From positions 215,001 through 279,000 of the forward strand of contig JAIGNY010001609.1 of assembly GCA_020152595.1 (NCBI GenBank): a DNA stretch of 64,000 bases, written 5' to 3'. Source of the DNA: Chiridota heheva (taxonomy: Eukaryota; Echinodermata; Holothuroidea; Apodida; Chiridotidae). Of the stretch, positions 1 through 11,305 are shown one piece after another. A program made the translations under genes and the position numbers. Under the pieces are notes generated by a model. The model was given only the letters and a program-made list of their open reading frames with translations, ran no database searches and was not told where the DNA came from. The stretch's first letter is position 1. Every line of letters begins with the position of its first letter.

Positions 1-896
1 ATTTTTGATAAGCTGTAACTTGGGAACTAAAATATCTATTTATGTAATTCAAAGACAAATGTATCTAACCGACTATTCATCCTGTTTTCTCGCCTCCCAC
101 AGACCTTATAAGTGCTTTGAACAGTTAGGAACAACTTAAGCTAATGTTGAGAAAATACAAGAAAATAGGCTATAAACTATGAAAATAACTTGTAATAAAT
201 TATGCAAATTGTATTTAGAATTTGTGACATGGAAACAAAAAACCTGATTTTCCTTATGTGAACTTATTTCTTTTCAATCCTCCACCAATTTATTTTGGAA
301 TGGGGGCAGTTGTATATAACAAAAAATGTTTACCCTTATACTGTCAATCAGACGTAAGCAGGAGAAAACAGTGATTTTTAAATTTAAAAGCATTACATTA
401 AACATTTTGGGCTGTCCTCTCTTACAAACATTACAACTTTGGAATATTTAAAGAATTATTCGAATTATTCGAATTATTTTAGTCGTAACTTAAAAACTAT
501 CCATGCCAAATTTTTTGCTAAACAGCTTTCCGTACCCGACACTGGACTTTTCATATAAAAAGTCAGGTATAATGATATCCCAACCAGACTTCCAGTATCC
601 CGTGCTTGCATGTTTACACTCATAACAAAGAGCCTCTATGCAAAGCACTGTTGAAGGCGCCTTCGGGGTATACAATTATCATTGTACCGTGCATTTCATG
701 TAAACATGTGTGCACATGTGGTCAACATTAATGTGAGTGAGGATGATGAGCAGGGAACTGGGTTGCATACTGGTCTGGCAAGCTGGTGGCTTGTGCAGTG
801 TAGTGTGAAATTGGCAGTCTGGATGCTTCAGGCAATTTTGACCAATTCCTCTATAGAGAGGAATTTCTTCATGTCTGTGTTTTTGACATAATTTAC
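1..896. other. Non-coding stretch upstream of the first visible exon
   Basis: AT-rich sequence with no exon, RNA gene or transposon that I recognise. The two short open frames here have no family resemblance. It is probably intron or 5' flank of the PPxY-protein gene, whose earlier exons must lie here unrecognised or to the left of the window. Confidence 0.4.
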
Positions 897-1545
897 AGAC
901 TATTCTGTTCAGAATTGAAAGCTCTTAGTGTTGCATATAAAATATCTACCTCATATACTGTACCTTTAAAGGTACCTCTTTGGTCTAGCTGAAATGGCAA
1001 AAAATGACAGCAAGCGTTTAACACTATACACCAAACACTTCAAAATATATAATTGATAAAGATCAATTCGGAACACAACAAAATCAAGACTCTTACAATA
1101 GCATCAGCTCATCAAGACTTACATTAGCATCAGCTAATCAAGACTTACAATAGCATCAGCTAATCAAGACTTACAATAGCATCAGTTAATCAAGACTTAC
1201 AATAGCATCAGCTAATCAAGACTTACAATAGCATCAGCTTGGCTAGCTACACGTCCTAGGTTTAATCCCTGGTGGGTCTTCATTCACGGATTTAACTTTT
1301 AGCAGACTATTCTGTTCAAAATTTTAAAGCCCTTTCTGTTGCATATATAATCTCTACATGTCCGTATATACCTTTAGAGATGGGTGGGGGGAGCGGTGGG
1401 GAAGTAATGTGCTCTGACCAATTTGATGGGCCTTTATGGCTTGAGTACGGATTTAACTGAACTTTTAGCAAACTATTTTGTTCATAATTTAAAGCCCTTT
1501 CTGTTGCATTATAAAATCTCAACCTGTCCGTATATACCTTTAGAG
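897..1545. repeat. Three partial copies of a transposon end
   Basis: Three ~75-bp segments (about 897-970, 1300-1382 and 1470-1545) share the order 'agactattctgttca', 'aaagccctttctgttgcat', 'atctctacctgtccgtatat', 'acctttagag'. The last part is close to the right terminal inverted repeat of the TTAA element at 12603-13314. They look like solo right ends left by deletion or tandem copying just upstream of the exon at 1601. A matching left-type end lies at about 2322. Confidence 0.5.
1082..1239. repeat. 26-bp tandem repeat, about 6 copies
   Basis: Units contain 'aatcaagacttacaatag' followed by 'catcagct' and are nearly identical over about six copies. Just after the array, around 1250-1275, is a B-box-like 'ggtttaatccctgg', so the array may sit next to a decayed tRNA-derived fragment. 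Confidence 0.85.
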
Positions 1546-1600
1546 GCATGTCTTACATAAGTTATTTTTACCAAATTTGCTCTTTTTGTTTCCTTTTCAG

Positions 1601-1808
1601 AATCATCCCCATAGCAGTTTTTTTAAAGATAGGTTTCTACATATGCTGGTACCAGGCTCGTTCTAGATCAAGACCAGTCCGGCAAACAACATGCCGAGAA
1701 ATTCAAATTATCATGCCAGACGGCACTGTGCAACGCACGCTGGTGACACAAAATCGCCGCATTAGGGCAATACAGAGGACAGCTAACAGAATGGCCAGTG
1801 ACAGACAG
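1601..1808 (+). CDS. PPxY-motif membrane protein, internal exon with membrane segment
   Basis: First recognised exon of gene 1. It follows a strong pyrimidine tract and AG (1599-1600) and ends in CAG before GTAAGT (1809). The first base completes a codon from an earlier exon; 69 codons follow and the exon ends in phase 0, matching the next exon. It encodes a hydrophobic run (IIPIAVFLKIGFYICWY) followed at once by a basic stretch (QARSRSRPVRQ), as expected of a membrane segment with a cytoplasmic stop-transfer side. A hydrophilic arginine-rich part with 'MPDGTVQRTLVTQNRRIR' comes next. The same frame stays open upstream to an ATG at 1548, so an alternative first exon starting there is possible, but the acceptor is strong and I prefer an internal exon. 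I do not recognise the family. Confidence 0.7.
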
Positions 1809-1854
1809 GTAAGTGATAAAATACTAATTATATGATAGTCATATTTTAGTATAT

Positions 1855-1950
1855 TAGTTGGAGCTGAAAAAACCCAAAACAGTTCCAGCGGTTATAACTG
1901 TGGATAAATCAGGAATTCACAGGAAGAAAAAAAAACCCATTAAAAATATT
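1855..1950 (-). repeat. Inverted fragment of an interspersed repeat (family X)
   Basis: The segment with 'cagttccagcggttataac' and 'caggaattcacaggaag' is the reverse complement of 11930-12000, which reads 'gaattcctgattttcttgtgg' style sequence into 'ccgctggaaccatag'. It lies a few dozen bases after the donor of the 1601 exon. Confidence 0.5.
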
Positions 1951-2704
1951 TTTTTAATAGATTTTTTGAGTAAACTATTTACATGTGGTTAAATAAATGC
2001 TTTAAAATCGTCCCCCATGTAATAGTGGGATGAAAAGTACATTAAATTGCAAAAGAGGGAAGTATGTAAAGATGTATTAAGTATATTCATATTAATTCTG
2101 TCGCTATTTTTCGTGGGAAGATTTTCAACACCTATATTTAGAGCTGTGAAAAATGTTATGATTAATTACAACTATGATGTTGGTTTGCATTTTGATGTTT
2201 TGATACACATGAATTGAGATTCCTATGTGAAATGTTAGGGCTTGTTGATTTGTGTTTTTTGTTTGACTGATTCGGACTTTGGGTCAGAGGGTCAAGTGTG
2301 GAAGCCCCTTTTGTTTCTGTTAAAGGTCTATGGACGCCTAGAGATTTTTAGCCCACGAGAAAGCACATAATTCTAAACGCAACAGTTTTTATATTTTTTA
2401 ATTATGACTGATTAAAGTTATAGTGATCTGCAGTGAAAGCATAATTTATGTTAAATTTGTGATGTATGACCAGGCGAGTAGCTGGAAAGCTTTATGTAAT
2501 GTACCATATACAGTACCTTTACTTGGTAACCTCTCTGGCACTATAGGACATTTGATGTTGATGTGCCGACAAGTGTAATCAATCAGCATGTAAACAGTTA
2601 CCATTGAGAGAAACATCACAAAGAAATCGGAATGTCTTGAAGAGGTATAAACCTTTAGGCCATTTCAATTTGTCAAATACAATAATTATTATAAATAATA
2701 GCAA
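1951..2704. other. Intron without recognised feature except one transposon end
   Basis: AT-rich intron of gene 1. The only item seen is 'gttaaaggtctatggacg' at about 2320-2338, which resembles the left inverted repeat of the TTAA element at 12603. No matching right end follows it; the right-type ends lie upstream at 897-1545. Confidence 0.4.
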
Positions 2705-3182
2705 TTGGGAGGATAAAGGAGTAAGTAGTTCAGTTGATAAAGTGTACGACTGAGATGCTTGAGGTTCGAGGGTTCAACCGGGTTCAAGCCTTGGTCAGGA
2801 CTTAAGTTTTTTTCAACATCTATGCAGACAGATACACCGAATATCAAAGCAGAAGTACATTGTTTGCAGCTCCTGCTCCCCATTCAGCTGTAGAGAGAAG
2901 TGGCAATGGTTGAATGGCGTTCACCGTCCTTCAGAAGGGACGTTAAGCTGTCGGTGTTGATGGTATAACAGTCACACCCTGCCTGGTTATTTTAACACTA
3001 TTCGAGAAGAAAAGCTTGAAAAGTTCATTCACTTTCCATCTTGGCCCAGTCAAGCCCAAGTTCAGTTCCTGTGCTCTGACTCGTCGGGCAGCCGGAACTT
3101 ATTCGGTGTCTAACTGAGTCCAGCGCTTTTAAAGCCCGGGAAAAGGTGCTATATCAATCGCAAATATTATTATTATTATTAT
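2705..3182 (+). mobile_element. tRNA-derived SINE with (ATT)n tail
   Basis: The 5' part carries a perfect A-box match (TAGTTCAGTTG, 2726-2736) and, at tRNA-like spacing, a B-box-like GGTTCGAGGG at 2763. A ~350-bp body follows, with 'agaagggacgttaagctgtc' at about 2933-2952. It ends in 'ggtgctatatcaatcgcaaa' and a run of ATT units to 3182. The order promoter, body, 3' tail is that of a SINE. Its tail resembles the 3' end of the LINE at 36222-37061. Confidence 0.75.
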
Positions 3183-3500
3183 CAATAATAATTAAACTCA
3201 AAAGATAATTGAAAATGTCACAAAAGTTAGTGATTGATTAAAGAGAAAAATTATTATCTTTGGTTTGAAGAGTTGAGATGGAAGATAATTTGTGTTAAAA
3301 ATGATTTGGAAGGTAATTCCATGGTCCAGGTGCCATACATAGTATCATAAGATTGAAAGATTTGAGGTACTTTTGTTTTAGATACTGTAATTGACAAAGT
3401 ATGCTGATCAATCATTTACAAGGGCTTTTTTCTTTCATTTCACTATCCTAACTCTTACACCATTATTTATTAACACCACTTGGCACATTTGAGTCTGACT

Positions 3501-3540
3501 GTCGCGGTGCCGTTAAACATCAACAAACCAAACCAAACCA
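3501..3540 (+). mobile_element. Tail fragment of the (CAAA)n LINE family
   Basis: 'gtcgcggtgccgttaaacat' followed by CAACAAACCAAACC units matches the 3' terminus of the LINE that ends at 58820. No LINE coding sequence precedes it, so it is either a severely truncated copy or a SINE that borrows this tail. Confidence 0.55.
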
Positions 3541-3784
3541 TTTTACAAATGTGGTGTCAAGATTAAGTTTCTTGATGTCTTGTGAGATTTAAAGTGATAT
3601 GATTTGCTATAGATTATGTAGTACAGTATACTATGCTGTGTAATATGGTACTTTATTATAAATGATATATGTTTAAAAATCAGAGCAAAAAATGAATAAA
3701 AGATGTATGATACACAAGAAAAATCACAATTTATGTTTGTATATTATACTGGGATAGATACAGAGTTAGAATTGAACATTTTCC

Positions 3785-4990
3785 ATGGTTCTGAATAAAG
3801 GTGTCTACAATCTTCCCACTAAAAATAGTTACAGAAATGATATTGATTTAATAAAAGTATCTTTATATCAGGGTTCTAGCTACGGTGGGCGGCGCTGGGC
3901 GGGCCCGCCCAGGACTTGCAATTCCCGCCCACCACTCAGCTCTAAGATTCACTCTTCCGCCCAGCACTCAAAAGTTAAATTCGGTTAGATAATTAAGTGT
4001 TTAAACAGATTTTCTTTTAATCTCGCTCTATTTATGTCATCTGCTGATTTACACACATAACATACATTATGCACATTAAATTCTGATCAAAACAACTGAA
4101 CTATAGGAATTTAACGCAATTGAATGTACATACTGTATTATCATAAAATCACCCATACACGAAGCTCTTTGCATAAATGTACGTAAATGCACACAGTTCA
4201 GGTTTATGTTTTAATCCTTGTGAATCACTGCTGGCAGCTTGCCAAGTCCGTCACTTGCCATACAAACAAACTTTAACAAAGTGAAAATTACCCCCAAAGG
4301 CCCAAGGCGTGCTTATAGACCGGTCCAAATGTAAGTAACCAATCACATTTGTTATAAACCCCATATGCACTTAACATTAAAACGGACTGATCGATATTCT
4401 TTTGATTTGTGGGGGATTTTATATTGATAAAAGTTGTTGCGTAGTTCATAGGAACATGTGCTGCTTGGCTTTCATCTAACGATACTGGGACGAAAATAAA
4501 AACGGTAAACATTTTGGGCAAGATGAATAACAATAGGAATTGAGAGAAGAGTTTCCGCCATGTTTGTACTTTTTAGGAGGGGGGGTTGGGGGGTGGGGAG
4601 GGGGAGGGCACTTTGACAGTTGAATATCCAATTTTTTTTGAATATCCATTGTACATAACAAATATTTTGTAAATCCTTCTACCATTTCAATTAAAAAAAA
4701 AAAAAAGCCTTTTTCATTAACAATTTGTCAATAAAAGTGGACTAAATTTGAACAGTTCCTAATGCGAGGGGGAGGGGGTCTAGGAGGTCACCTTGGATTA
4801 TCACTGGAGCACTCAAACTTGTCTAGCGAGAACATTTAATGCACTATTCATCACACAATTACATGGGGGATGTTTTTAGAGCACAAGACATCTATAAAGA
4901 AAAAAGTTGTACTTAAAAATAATTCTTCTTGCAAATTCCCATTTTTCCTGACTGAGACTTGTAAACTGAATTTTTTTTCTAGGTCTGGAG
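3785..4990. repeat. Interspersed repeat family X, interrupted copy
   Basis: The left part (about 3785-3870, 'ctgaataaaggtgtc' through 'atctttatat') and the right part (about 4830-4990, 'atttaatgcactattcatc' and 'acaattacatgggggatg') occur joined in the copies at 12243-12530 and 60555-61400. About 950 bp of other sequence splits this copy, beginning at 3870 with a GC-rich segment. Confidence 0.5.
3870..3975. mobile_element. GC-rich palindromic end resembling a hAT terminus
   Basis: Begins 'cagggttctagctacggtgg', similar to CAGGG-type hAT ends, directly after 'ctttatat' of repeat family X. It contains a perfect 18-bp palindrome, CTGGGCGGGCCCGCCCAG (3895-3912), and another 'cccgcccacc' segment. 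I could not find the matching right end or target duplication, so the assignment is tentative. Confidence 0.35.
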
Positions 4991-5749
4991 AGATATTTAA
5001 AATAAAGAGGAAAAAACAGTAGTTGTGTGCCAAAAAAAAAATACACATTTATACTAATGGCATTTAAAATTGATTGTTACCGTCATAAGTAGTGAAATAA
5101 TTTGTGCTGTAGTTCTATCTTTTGACAAGGAAACTATACCAGTAGAAATCTTCAGTTTGTATCTTGCCGAATATATCATGAAGTGAAACCTGCTTAGATG
5201 CAAGAAGGAACCAACTGTATCATTGAAACTTTCAGTTTTGTACGAACAAGATAGCCTCTTGTGCTGTGTGGATAATCAGTAAAAAAAACCCAGTGAAATG
5301 CATAAGAATTAAAAGTAGCTTATTCATTTGATATATCTTATTGGTGTATATGAAACTTGATCTACCATTAATCACCTACAGTAATTTCTATCACACACTA
5401 ATCTTGCAAAAAGTGCTAGTTTAGAACCCCATTCATTCTTATCACAATTGTACCATGCAAATATTAAGAATAAGTTCCTGGTTGGGATACCAATAAAGAC
5501 TGCTATGTCATTGCATAGCGTATTCCTCATAAAAACTTTAAAAGATTTGCTATGATGTTTTATTGTGTACAGTAGTTGAGCATCGATGTTTGTATTGTAT
5601 ATTACAATAACCCACAGTTAGTGTAATATTTGTAACAAAGAAACAGCATGATTCTTCAAATATGTACTCTGTGGTTTATTTCCTTTCAAAAGCTGTTTTG
5701 AAGGGAATTTTTAAATCAAGATTGGCATTTGAGAGTGATTTTTAACTGT
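4991..5749. other. Intron without recognised feature
   Basis: AT-rich intron of gene 1. I see no exon, RNA gene or structured repeat here. Confidence 0.5.
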
Positions 5750-5828
5750 ACTGTATGTGTAAGGAGGAAGTTGTTATGTGTTATGATTGTGTACTGTATG
5801 TGTAAGGATGAAGTTATGTGTTATGATT
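5750..5828. repeat. Short tandem duplication
   Basis: A unit of about 45 bp beginning 'gtactgtatgtgtaagga' and ending 'gttatgtgttatgattg' occurs twice in tandem with small differences. Confidence 0.7.
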
Positions 5829-5970
5829 GGAAAAAAGATATCCTGTACTGTAATATCTTGCTATATTGTATTAAATGGATTGTATGAATTAACCTTACTG
5901 AGTTAAATGATTGACAGCTTTTTCAACCAATCACTGCATGAATTTTCCTAGTAACAAAACAAAATCTATG

Positions 5971-6569
5971 ACATCAAACAGCCTATCACTTCCCTTGTTC
6001 ATTGCTGCTGGCAAACCTCATGGGACTCCCTAATTGATAACAAACTCCACGTCATCCAGTCCATCATTCCGATCAAACCCACTACTCACAACCTATCCCG
6101 TGTCGACAACGTCCACATTACCCGCCTTGGAATAGGTCACACCCACCTCACTCACTCCCACCTCCTTACTGGATCCCTCCACCCCTCTGCAACAATTGCC
6201 ATTGCACCCCCACAGTCCATCACATTCTCCTTGCTTGCCCCCTGTACAACCTTCCCAGAGCTTACCTCGCTGCCCACAACTCAGTAGCTGAGCTCCAAAA
6301 AAAACCTTCGGATAAAATTATCTCCTTCCCTCATTATGCTTCCCTCTACAACCATATTTAGTCCATCTTCCCCACCCCCTCTCTCTCTCTACATTATTTT
6401 TCTACCCATACTCCTCCTCTCTCGATCCCAGCTTTCTGGCTTTTTAGTTCTCGTGTTTCTCTCAGTTTTCCCCCTGTTTACTCTCCTTCCTATCTCTGGA
6501 ATGATCTTACTCTCAGGCATAATTTGACCCTTGCTGTTGTGGTGCCGTTAAGCTCTCATCAAACAAACA
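5971..6569 (+). mobile_element. 5'-truncated LINE insertion (same family as 53240-58820) with target duplication
   Basis: Matches the 3' ~600 bp of the LINE at 53240-58820 (compare 58220-58820): end of ORF2, 3' untranslated region, 'ggtgccgttaag' and a (CAAA)n tail. It is flanked by the 13-bp direct repeat AACAAAATCTATG (5958-5970 and 6570-6582), the first bases of which are ambiguous with the tail. This is a 5'-truncated copy inserted by target-primed reverse transcription into an intron of gene 1. Confidence 0.85.
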
Positions 6570-7067
6570 AACAAAATCTATGTAACTAAGTAGGGAAAAA
6601 ATCCTATGCGGTACTGGTACAGTAAGGCTGTGCAGTTAATGAATATACCACACAGAACAAAGTTCTTCACGAACATACTGAGTGACGAGAAGATGGTGAA
6701 CAAAAATTGCCCCTACGATCGTGTTACGGCCTTTGTCAATCTAATCACACTGGACATCTAAATGTCAATGCATTGGTCATTCACGATTGCTGGTTTGAGT
6801 TTTGTTTGTCCCACCTAATTACTGTGCTGCTATGGTGTGTGTGGGTTATTTTGTAACTCAAGAGACGTTAATTGTTAATGTAGTACAGTGCAATAATTTA
6901 GTCTATGCATATTTCCTGCAGAATTTCTGGTGATTTTTCCCAAAACTTACATCATTTCTAACTGGGCTTTCAGATTATTAATTTTTGGATGTCAGGTTGT
7001 TGTGTTGTTAACTTTGTAGCGGTGTGATCATAAAAGATATTCAGGTGTATGATGTCACATACAGAAA

Positions 7068-8091
7068 CAGAGATTGCGTTATAATTTTTTGTCTAGCGTA
7101 TTTGGTTAAGACAAACACTTGAATTTGGACGTATTTTGAAAATTTGCCGTCATATTTTGTAAATTTGCCATCGTATTTTATAGATTTGCCATCGTATGTA
7201 CAGGGCACTGCGTAATATACAGGGCACTGTGCGCTAGCGAAGCGTGCAATTTAATTGTTAACACACACACTTGTGTAGGCCTGCCTCGCTAGTGAAGCTT
7301 GCAATTTAATTGTTAACACACACACTTGTGTAGGCCTGCCTCGCTAAAGTGAATGAAAATTGCTCTTAAAATACAAAAAAACATTACAAAATCGAACTAA
7401 TATTATCATAAGAAATTTTAAGAAAAAGTTCATACCCAATCCTTGTATAATGTTGATTGTTGAATCATGAAATTTGGGTTAACAATCCCAAAATAAGTAG
7501 AAAATACTTATGTTATCGTATCTAAACTTATATGAGGTTTTAGTAAACTTTGACAATTGTCAACAATAATATACTATTCAGATCTTGAACATGCCTACTT
7601 CTTTACAGCATTGTAACTTGACTTGCAGATTGTGATCACTTCACAGATACACGATCAAAACTATACAGGAGGAAAGTAGAATCCTAGCTAATTATATCGT
7701 TGACAATTGACAGCCTACATTCAAAACAACATCAAAACTTTCACATACACTGTCCAGTGTACGTACATCATGCATAGGGCCTATGTACTAGCCTATATGT
7801 GTTTATATACAGTATTATGGGCATGTTGAATCATTCAGCTGTTAGTCTCGTAGTTGTGTCATTTTTCTTTTATTTATGAGTAGGCCTAATTTAAAATAAT
7901 TTTTGTGTGAAATAAAATTTTGAGTCGCATCAGAGAGGTAAGATGTTCATGATTTTTATTTAGGTTAATGAAAAACGGGCATAAAATTTTACATGCTATA
8001 TCTAAATCTTACGATGCAGGTACAACCTGTGTCGTAAGAAATTTCAGTTATCGCGTGATATATGACAAATTTGTCGTTAACACGATCTCTG
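7068..8091. mobile_element. Non-autonomous hAT transposon, 1,024 bp, with 8-bp target duplication
   Basis: Ends are CAGAGATTGCG at the left and CGATCTCTG at the right, imperfect inverted repeats of roughly 25 bp. The left end is preceded by TACAGAAA (7060-7067) and the right end is followed by the same 8 bp (8092-8099). An 8-bp target duplication with CAG...CTG ends is the signature of the hAT superfamily. There is no transposase reading frame, so it must have been moved in trans. The interior contains three 'atttgccatcgtat' repeats (7141-7200) and a ~58-bp tandem duplication (7236-7350). Confidence 0.85.
7236..7350. repeat. 58-bp tandem duplication inside the hAT element
   Basis: Two near-identical units contain 'gcaatttaattgttaacaca' and 'cttgtgtaggcctgcctcgc'. 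The duplication lies wholly inside the hAT element and so may be diagnostic of this subfamily. Confidence 0.8.
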
Positions 8092-8546
8092 TACAGAAAT
8101 ATCAGTGGTATATGTACAGGCAAGTGCAACATTAGCTCAAATTATTCAAAGAAAAAAAAAACTTGCTTGACTGAAAGTGCCTGACCCCACACATTGTATA
8201 CAAGGCTGAAGTTATTAGTGGCAATTCTAATCACACTAATATAGGTATGACTGGGGCCCTTTGAAACAAGATTCAGCAATCACAAAGACTTGATTCAACC
8301 TCAAAAGGAATGAAAAAAAACAGAGCTCTCTAAACTTGTTAAGGGTTTCTCCATAAACTGGTCTATTTAAATCCTCTCCCAATGCCGCCACCGGACCAGT
8401 GCTTGTATAAACCTATCCAAGCGGATCAAGGTTTGAAAAAGTTGTACATGTAAGTTGATTACCATATCAGTTGTCCAATTTGCCCTCCTGATGAATGCAC
8501 CTGCATGAAACTCATGAGTAAAGCTTTTAGTAACTCATAATTTGTT

Positions 8547-8850
8547 ATATATATATACACACACATATATACACACATATATATATATATACATATATAT
8601 ATACACACATATATGCACACATATATATACACCCATATACACACATATATATACACACATATATATATATATACCATGAATTGTTATTTTCGGTCTGCCT
8701 GCACTCCCAATCAAAATATAAATTGCCATCATTATACACATGTAAACTTATTTTCCTTTTGGTTCCGATGCTAATAGCATAAGGAGCCTATGCAGTCATG
8801 CTGATGTGGGTGTGTATGTATGTGTGTCTGTATGTATGTGTGTCTGTGAC
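8547..8850. repeat. Alternating TA/CA microsatellite and TGTATGTG repeats
   Basis: About 8547-8675 is a (TA)n/(CA)n mixture. The overlapping frames on the minus strand that read as Tyr/Ile/Cys/Val runs are artefacts of it. About 8805-8850 is a run of TGTATGTGTGTC units leading straight into the tandem array at 8852. Confidence 0.9.
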
Positions 8851-8851
8851 A

Positions 8852-9795
8852 GCAAGCTCGTAAGCACCATATCTCAAGAAAGATACCGGATTTATGTCAT
8901 ATGTGGTACACAGATATCCCATGGTCCTTAGATGTGCCTTTTTGTTTTTGGTGGTGATGTTGTGCATATTAATGAGTAGGTGGGGCTTAATAAGATTATC
9001 TTTAAATGCTTATATTTTTACAATCGCATGTCTGCTTTGTTTCATATGTGGTATAATTACGTTGTTAGCTGGTGTGTACACGGTTCAAAATGTTGAATTT
9101 CATTAATATGCATAGTGGGCGGGGCTTAACATGATTTTGTTGAAAAGGGCTTGTAAGCGCGATATCTCAAGAATGGTGAACTCGATTCATGTCATATTTG
9201 GTACACAGATAACCTATGATTTGTAGATGTGCCCTATCATTTTTGGTGATGTCTTGCATATTAATGAGTAGGCGGGACTTCATGTGAAAATCGTGAAATG
9301 CTCATATTTTAAAAATCACATGTCTGATTTGTTTCATATCGAGTTTAATTATGTTGTTAGCTAGTGTGTATGTGTTCATTTAATAAAACATTGAATTTTA
9401 TTAATATGCGTAGTAGGCAGGGCTTAATATGGTTTTGCTAAAAAATACTTTGTAGACATGGTATCTTAAAAAGGACAAACTGGGCTTGTGTCATGTATGG
9501 TACACAGATAGCCAGCATGGTCTAGATGTGGCCTATTGTTTTTGATGGTGATGTCATGCATATTGATGAGTAGGCGGGGCTTAATGTAAAAATCTTGAAA
9601 TGCTTATATTTTAACAATCACATACATGTCTGTTTGTTTCATATTTTGTAGAATTATGTTGTTAGCTAGTTTGTACATGTTCATTAAAAAAAAAGCTTTG
9701 AATTTCATTAATATGCATAGTGGGCGGGGCTTAATATGATTTTGCTGAAAAGGGCTTGTAAACATGATATCTCAAGAACAATTCATGTCATGTTG
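8852..9795 (+). repeat. ~297-bp tandem array, three full units and a partial fourth
   Basis: Units start near 8857, 9150, 9449 and 9755 (spacings 293-306 bp). Each begins 'cttgtaagcgcgatatctca', then 'tcatatttggtacacagat', 'catattaatgagtaggcgg' and 'gtgggcggggcttaa'. Units have diverged by small changes. The short open frame at 8894-9106 falls inside the repeat and is not a gene. The array is preceded and followed by 'ccttttggttc' (about 8755 and 9872), so it may be the body of one dispersed element. Confidence 0.85.
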
Positions 9796-10555
9796 AATAT
9801 TTCATGATATGCAATGAAATAACAGTTAATACAAAATCAGTCAGCATGAAAAAAGCATCAGAACCACAAAACCTTTTGGTTCTGGTCTAATGTACATTGC
9901 TAGCTTCCCCATTGCTTTTCTGTCTTGAGAGGAAGTACTGTACATGTGGCCGATTAAAAGGAGTCTTTTTACCATTTCCTGTAACAGTACATTTATAGGT
10001 CTTTGGACAACTGCAAAATATTGTCTATTTCATTACCTATCAAGGTAAAAGCTATTGAGTCCAACAGGCTTTAATTTTTCAAGTTATGGTAAAGTATAAC
10101 AGTTTGGGTATTTGTGAATAAAAACTAACATGTTGTGATGTACGACTGGACAAAAGAGCTCAAAATCTTTTTGCAATTACTTGAATTTCTCATTTCAAAC
10201 TACTGGTAGATAATGAGAATGCATCTTTATTAAGTTGTACATTGGAAGACTTTGGAAAAGTCATTTTGGAGAGAAAATTATTTTTCCTTGTAGAAAATTG
10301 TTTAGTGTGTTGTGTTGCCCATTGTTTGCCATAATATTTGCTCACAGTACAGCATAAGATTGTCTTTGATTGACTTGCATATCAACATATTAACCATAAT
10401 ATATTCATCATATAAAACAGGATGTTGGGCATCTAAAACTTAAGATTGTTTTCCATCCCATATATCTTTCATCCACACGAACGGTTCACCACACCTCCAC
10501 TGCTTTGAAACAAGTGCCATGAGCAACTGACAAACAAACACATCCTTGTTGACTG
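9796..10555. other. Intron without recognised feature
   Basis: Ordinary AT-rich intron of gene 1 between two repeat blocks. No exon or repeat recognised. Confidence 0.5.
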
Positions 10556-10690
10556 CCTCCCCCACACTCCAAGGAGCCTCCCCCACACTCCAAGGAGCCT
10601 CCCCCCACACTCCAAGGAGCCTCCCCCCACACTCCAAGGAGCCTCCCCCCACACTCCAAGGAGCCTCCCCCCACACTCCAAGGAGCCTCT
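10556..10690. repeat. 22-bp C-rich minisatellite, about 6 copies
   Basis: Units read 'ctccccccacactccaagga' plus 'gc', with 20- and 22-bp variants. Glycine/leucine-rich frames on the minus strand come from this array and are not genes. Confidence 0.9.
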
Positions 10691-10805
10691 CCCACCCCCT
10701 TCAGCACTATCCTCGATATATTCCACAATAGCCCACCCCCCAAAAAAAACTCTACTTCTTTCAACACACCAATACCATCTGATATGGAAAGAGATATAGT
10801 GCTCA

Positions 10806-10893
10806 AATATGCAGGGAGATTTTGAAGCCTGACCCTTAATGTGACCTGTTAGGGTGAGTGGTTAAGCTTCAATGCCTCCCTGTATGGTGGGCA
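10806..10893. mobile_element. Small MITE (copy 1)
   Basis: Begins 'gcagggagattttgaagcct' and ends 'gcctccctgtatggtgggca', inverted repeats of about 20 bp. A better preserved copy is at 26678-26782. Confidence 0.65.
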
Positions 10894-10959
10894 ATTAATC
10901 ACTTTCCATCTGGCACCCATCACTTCCCTTCCTCACAGCACACTATCACCTTTTATTTT

Positions 10960-11235
10960 TTGGCCGAAAAGTTTCTCTTTAAGCCTACCCGCACTAACAC
11001 CTGAGTTAATGCTGAAAACTCGGGAATGACAATTAGCAACCAAATTCCTGTTCAGGGTATTGTAGTTCCACTCCAAACAATGATTCTTCATCTGCCATTT
11101 CCATGCAGTGGGAGAAGTTTGTTTTCAAATGGGTGATAAAAATAGCTGTGTATCATTATGCCTGAGGTAATCATTTGCATTAACTGTGAATGATTGATGG
11201 ACCATTTCTCCTAAGGAAAGATATTGCTTCTTGCT
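10960..11235 (-). repeat. Dispersed repeat family Y, minus copy
   Basis: Reverse-complement match to 51055-51440 over most of its length, with an internal deletion relative to that copy. Shared landmarks include 'gtgggagaagtttgttttca', 'aaaatagctgtgtatcatta' and 'tttctccta', and at the other end 'ccgaaaagtttctcttt'. It has no open frame, so it is probably a non-autonomous element of unknown class. Confidence 0.65.
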
Positions 11236-11305
11236 CTGACACTATTCGACCATCACTATTGTGATATGGTTAGCCTAGTGTGCCATACGTCTCATAATAC
11301 ATACA

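Noticed and set aside
8459..8741. Overlapping Tyr/Ile/Cys/Val frames
   Set aside because: Translations of a TA/CA microsatellite.
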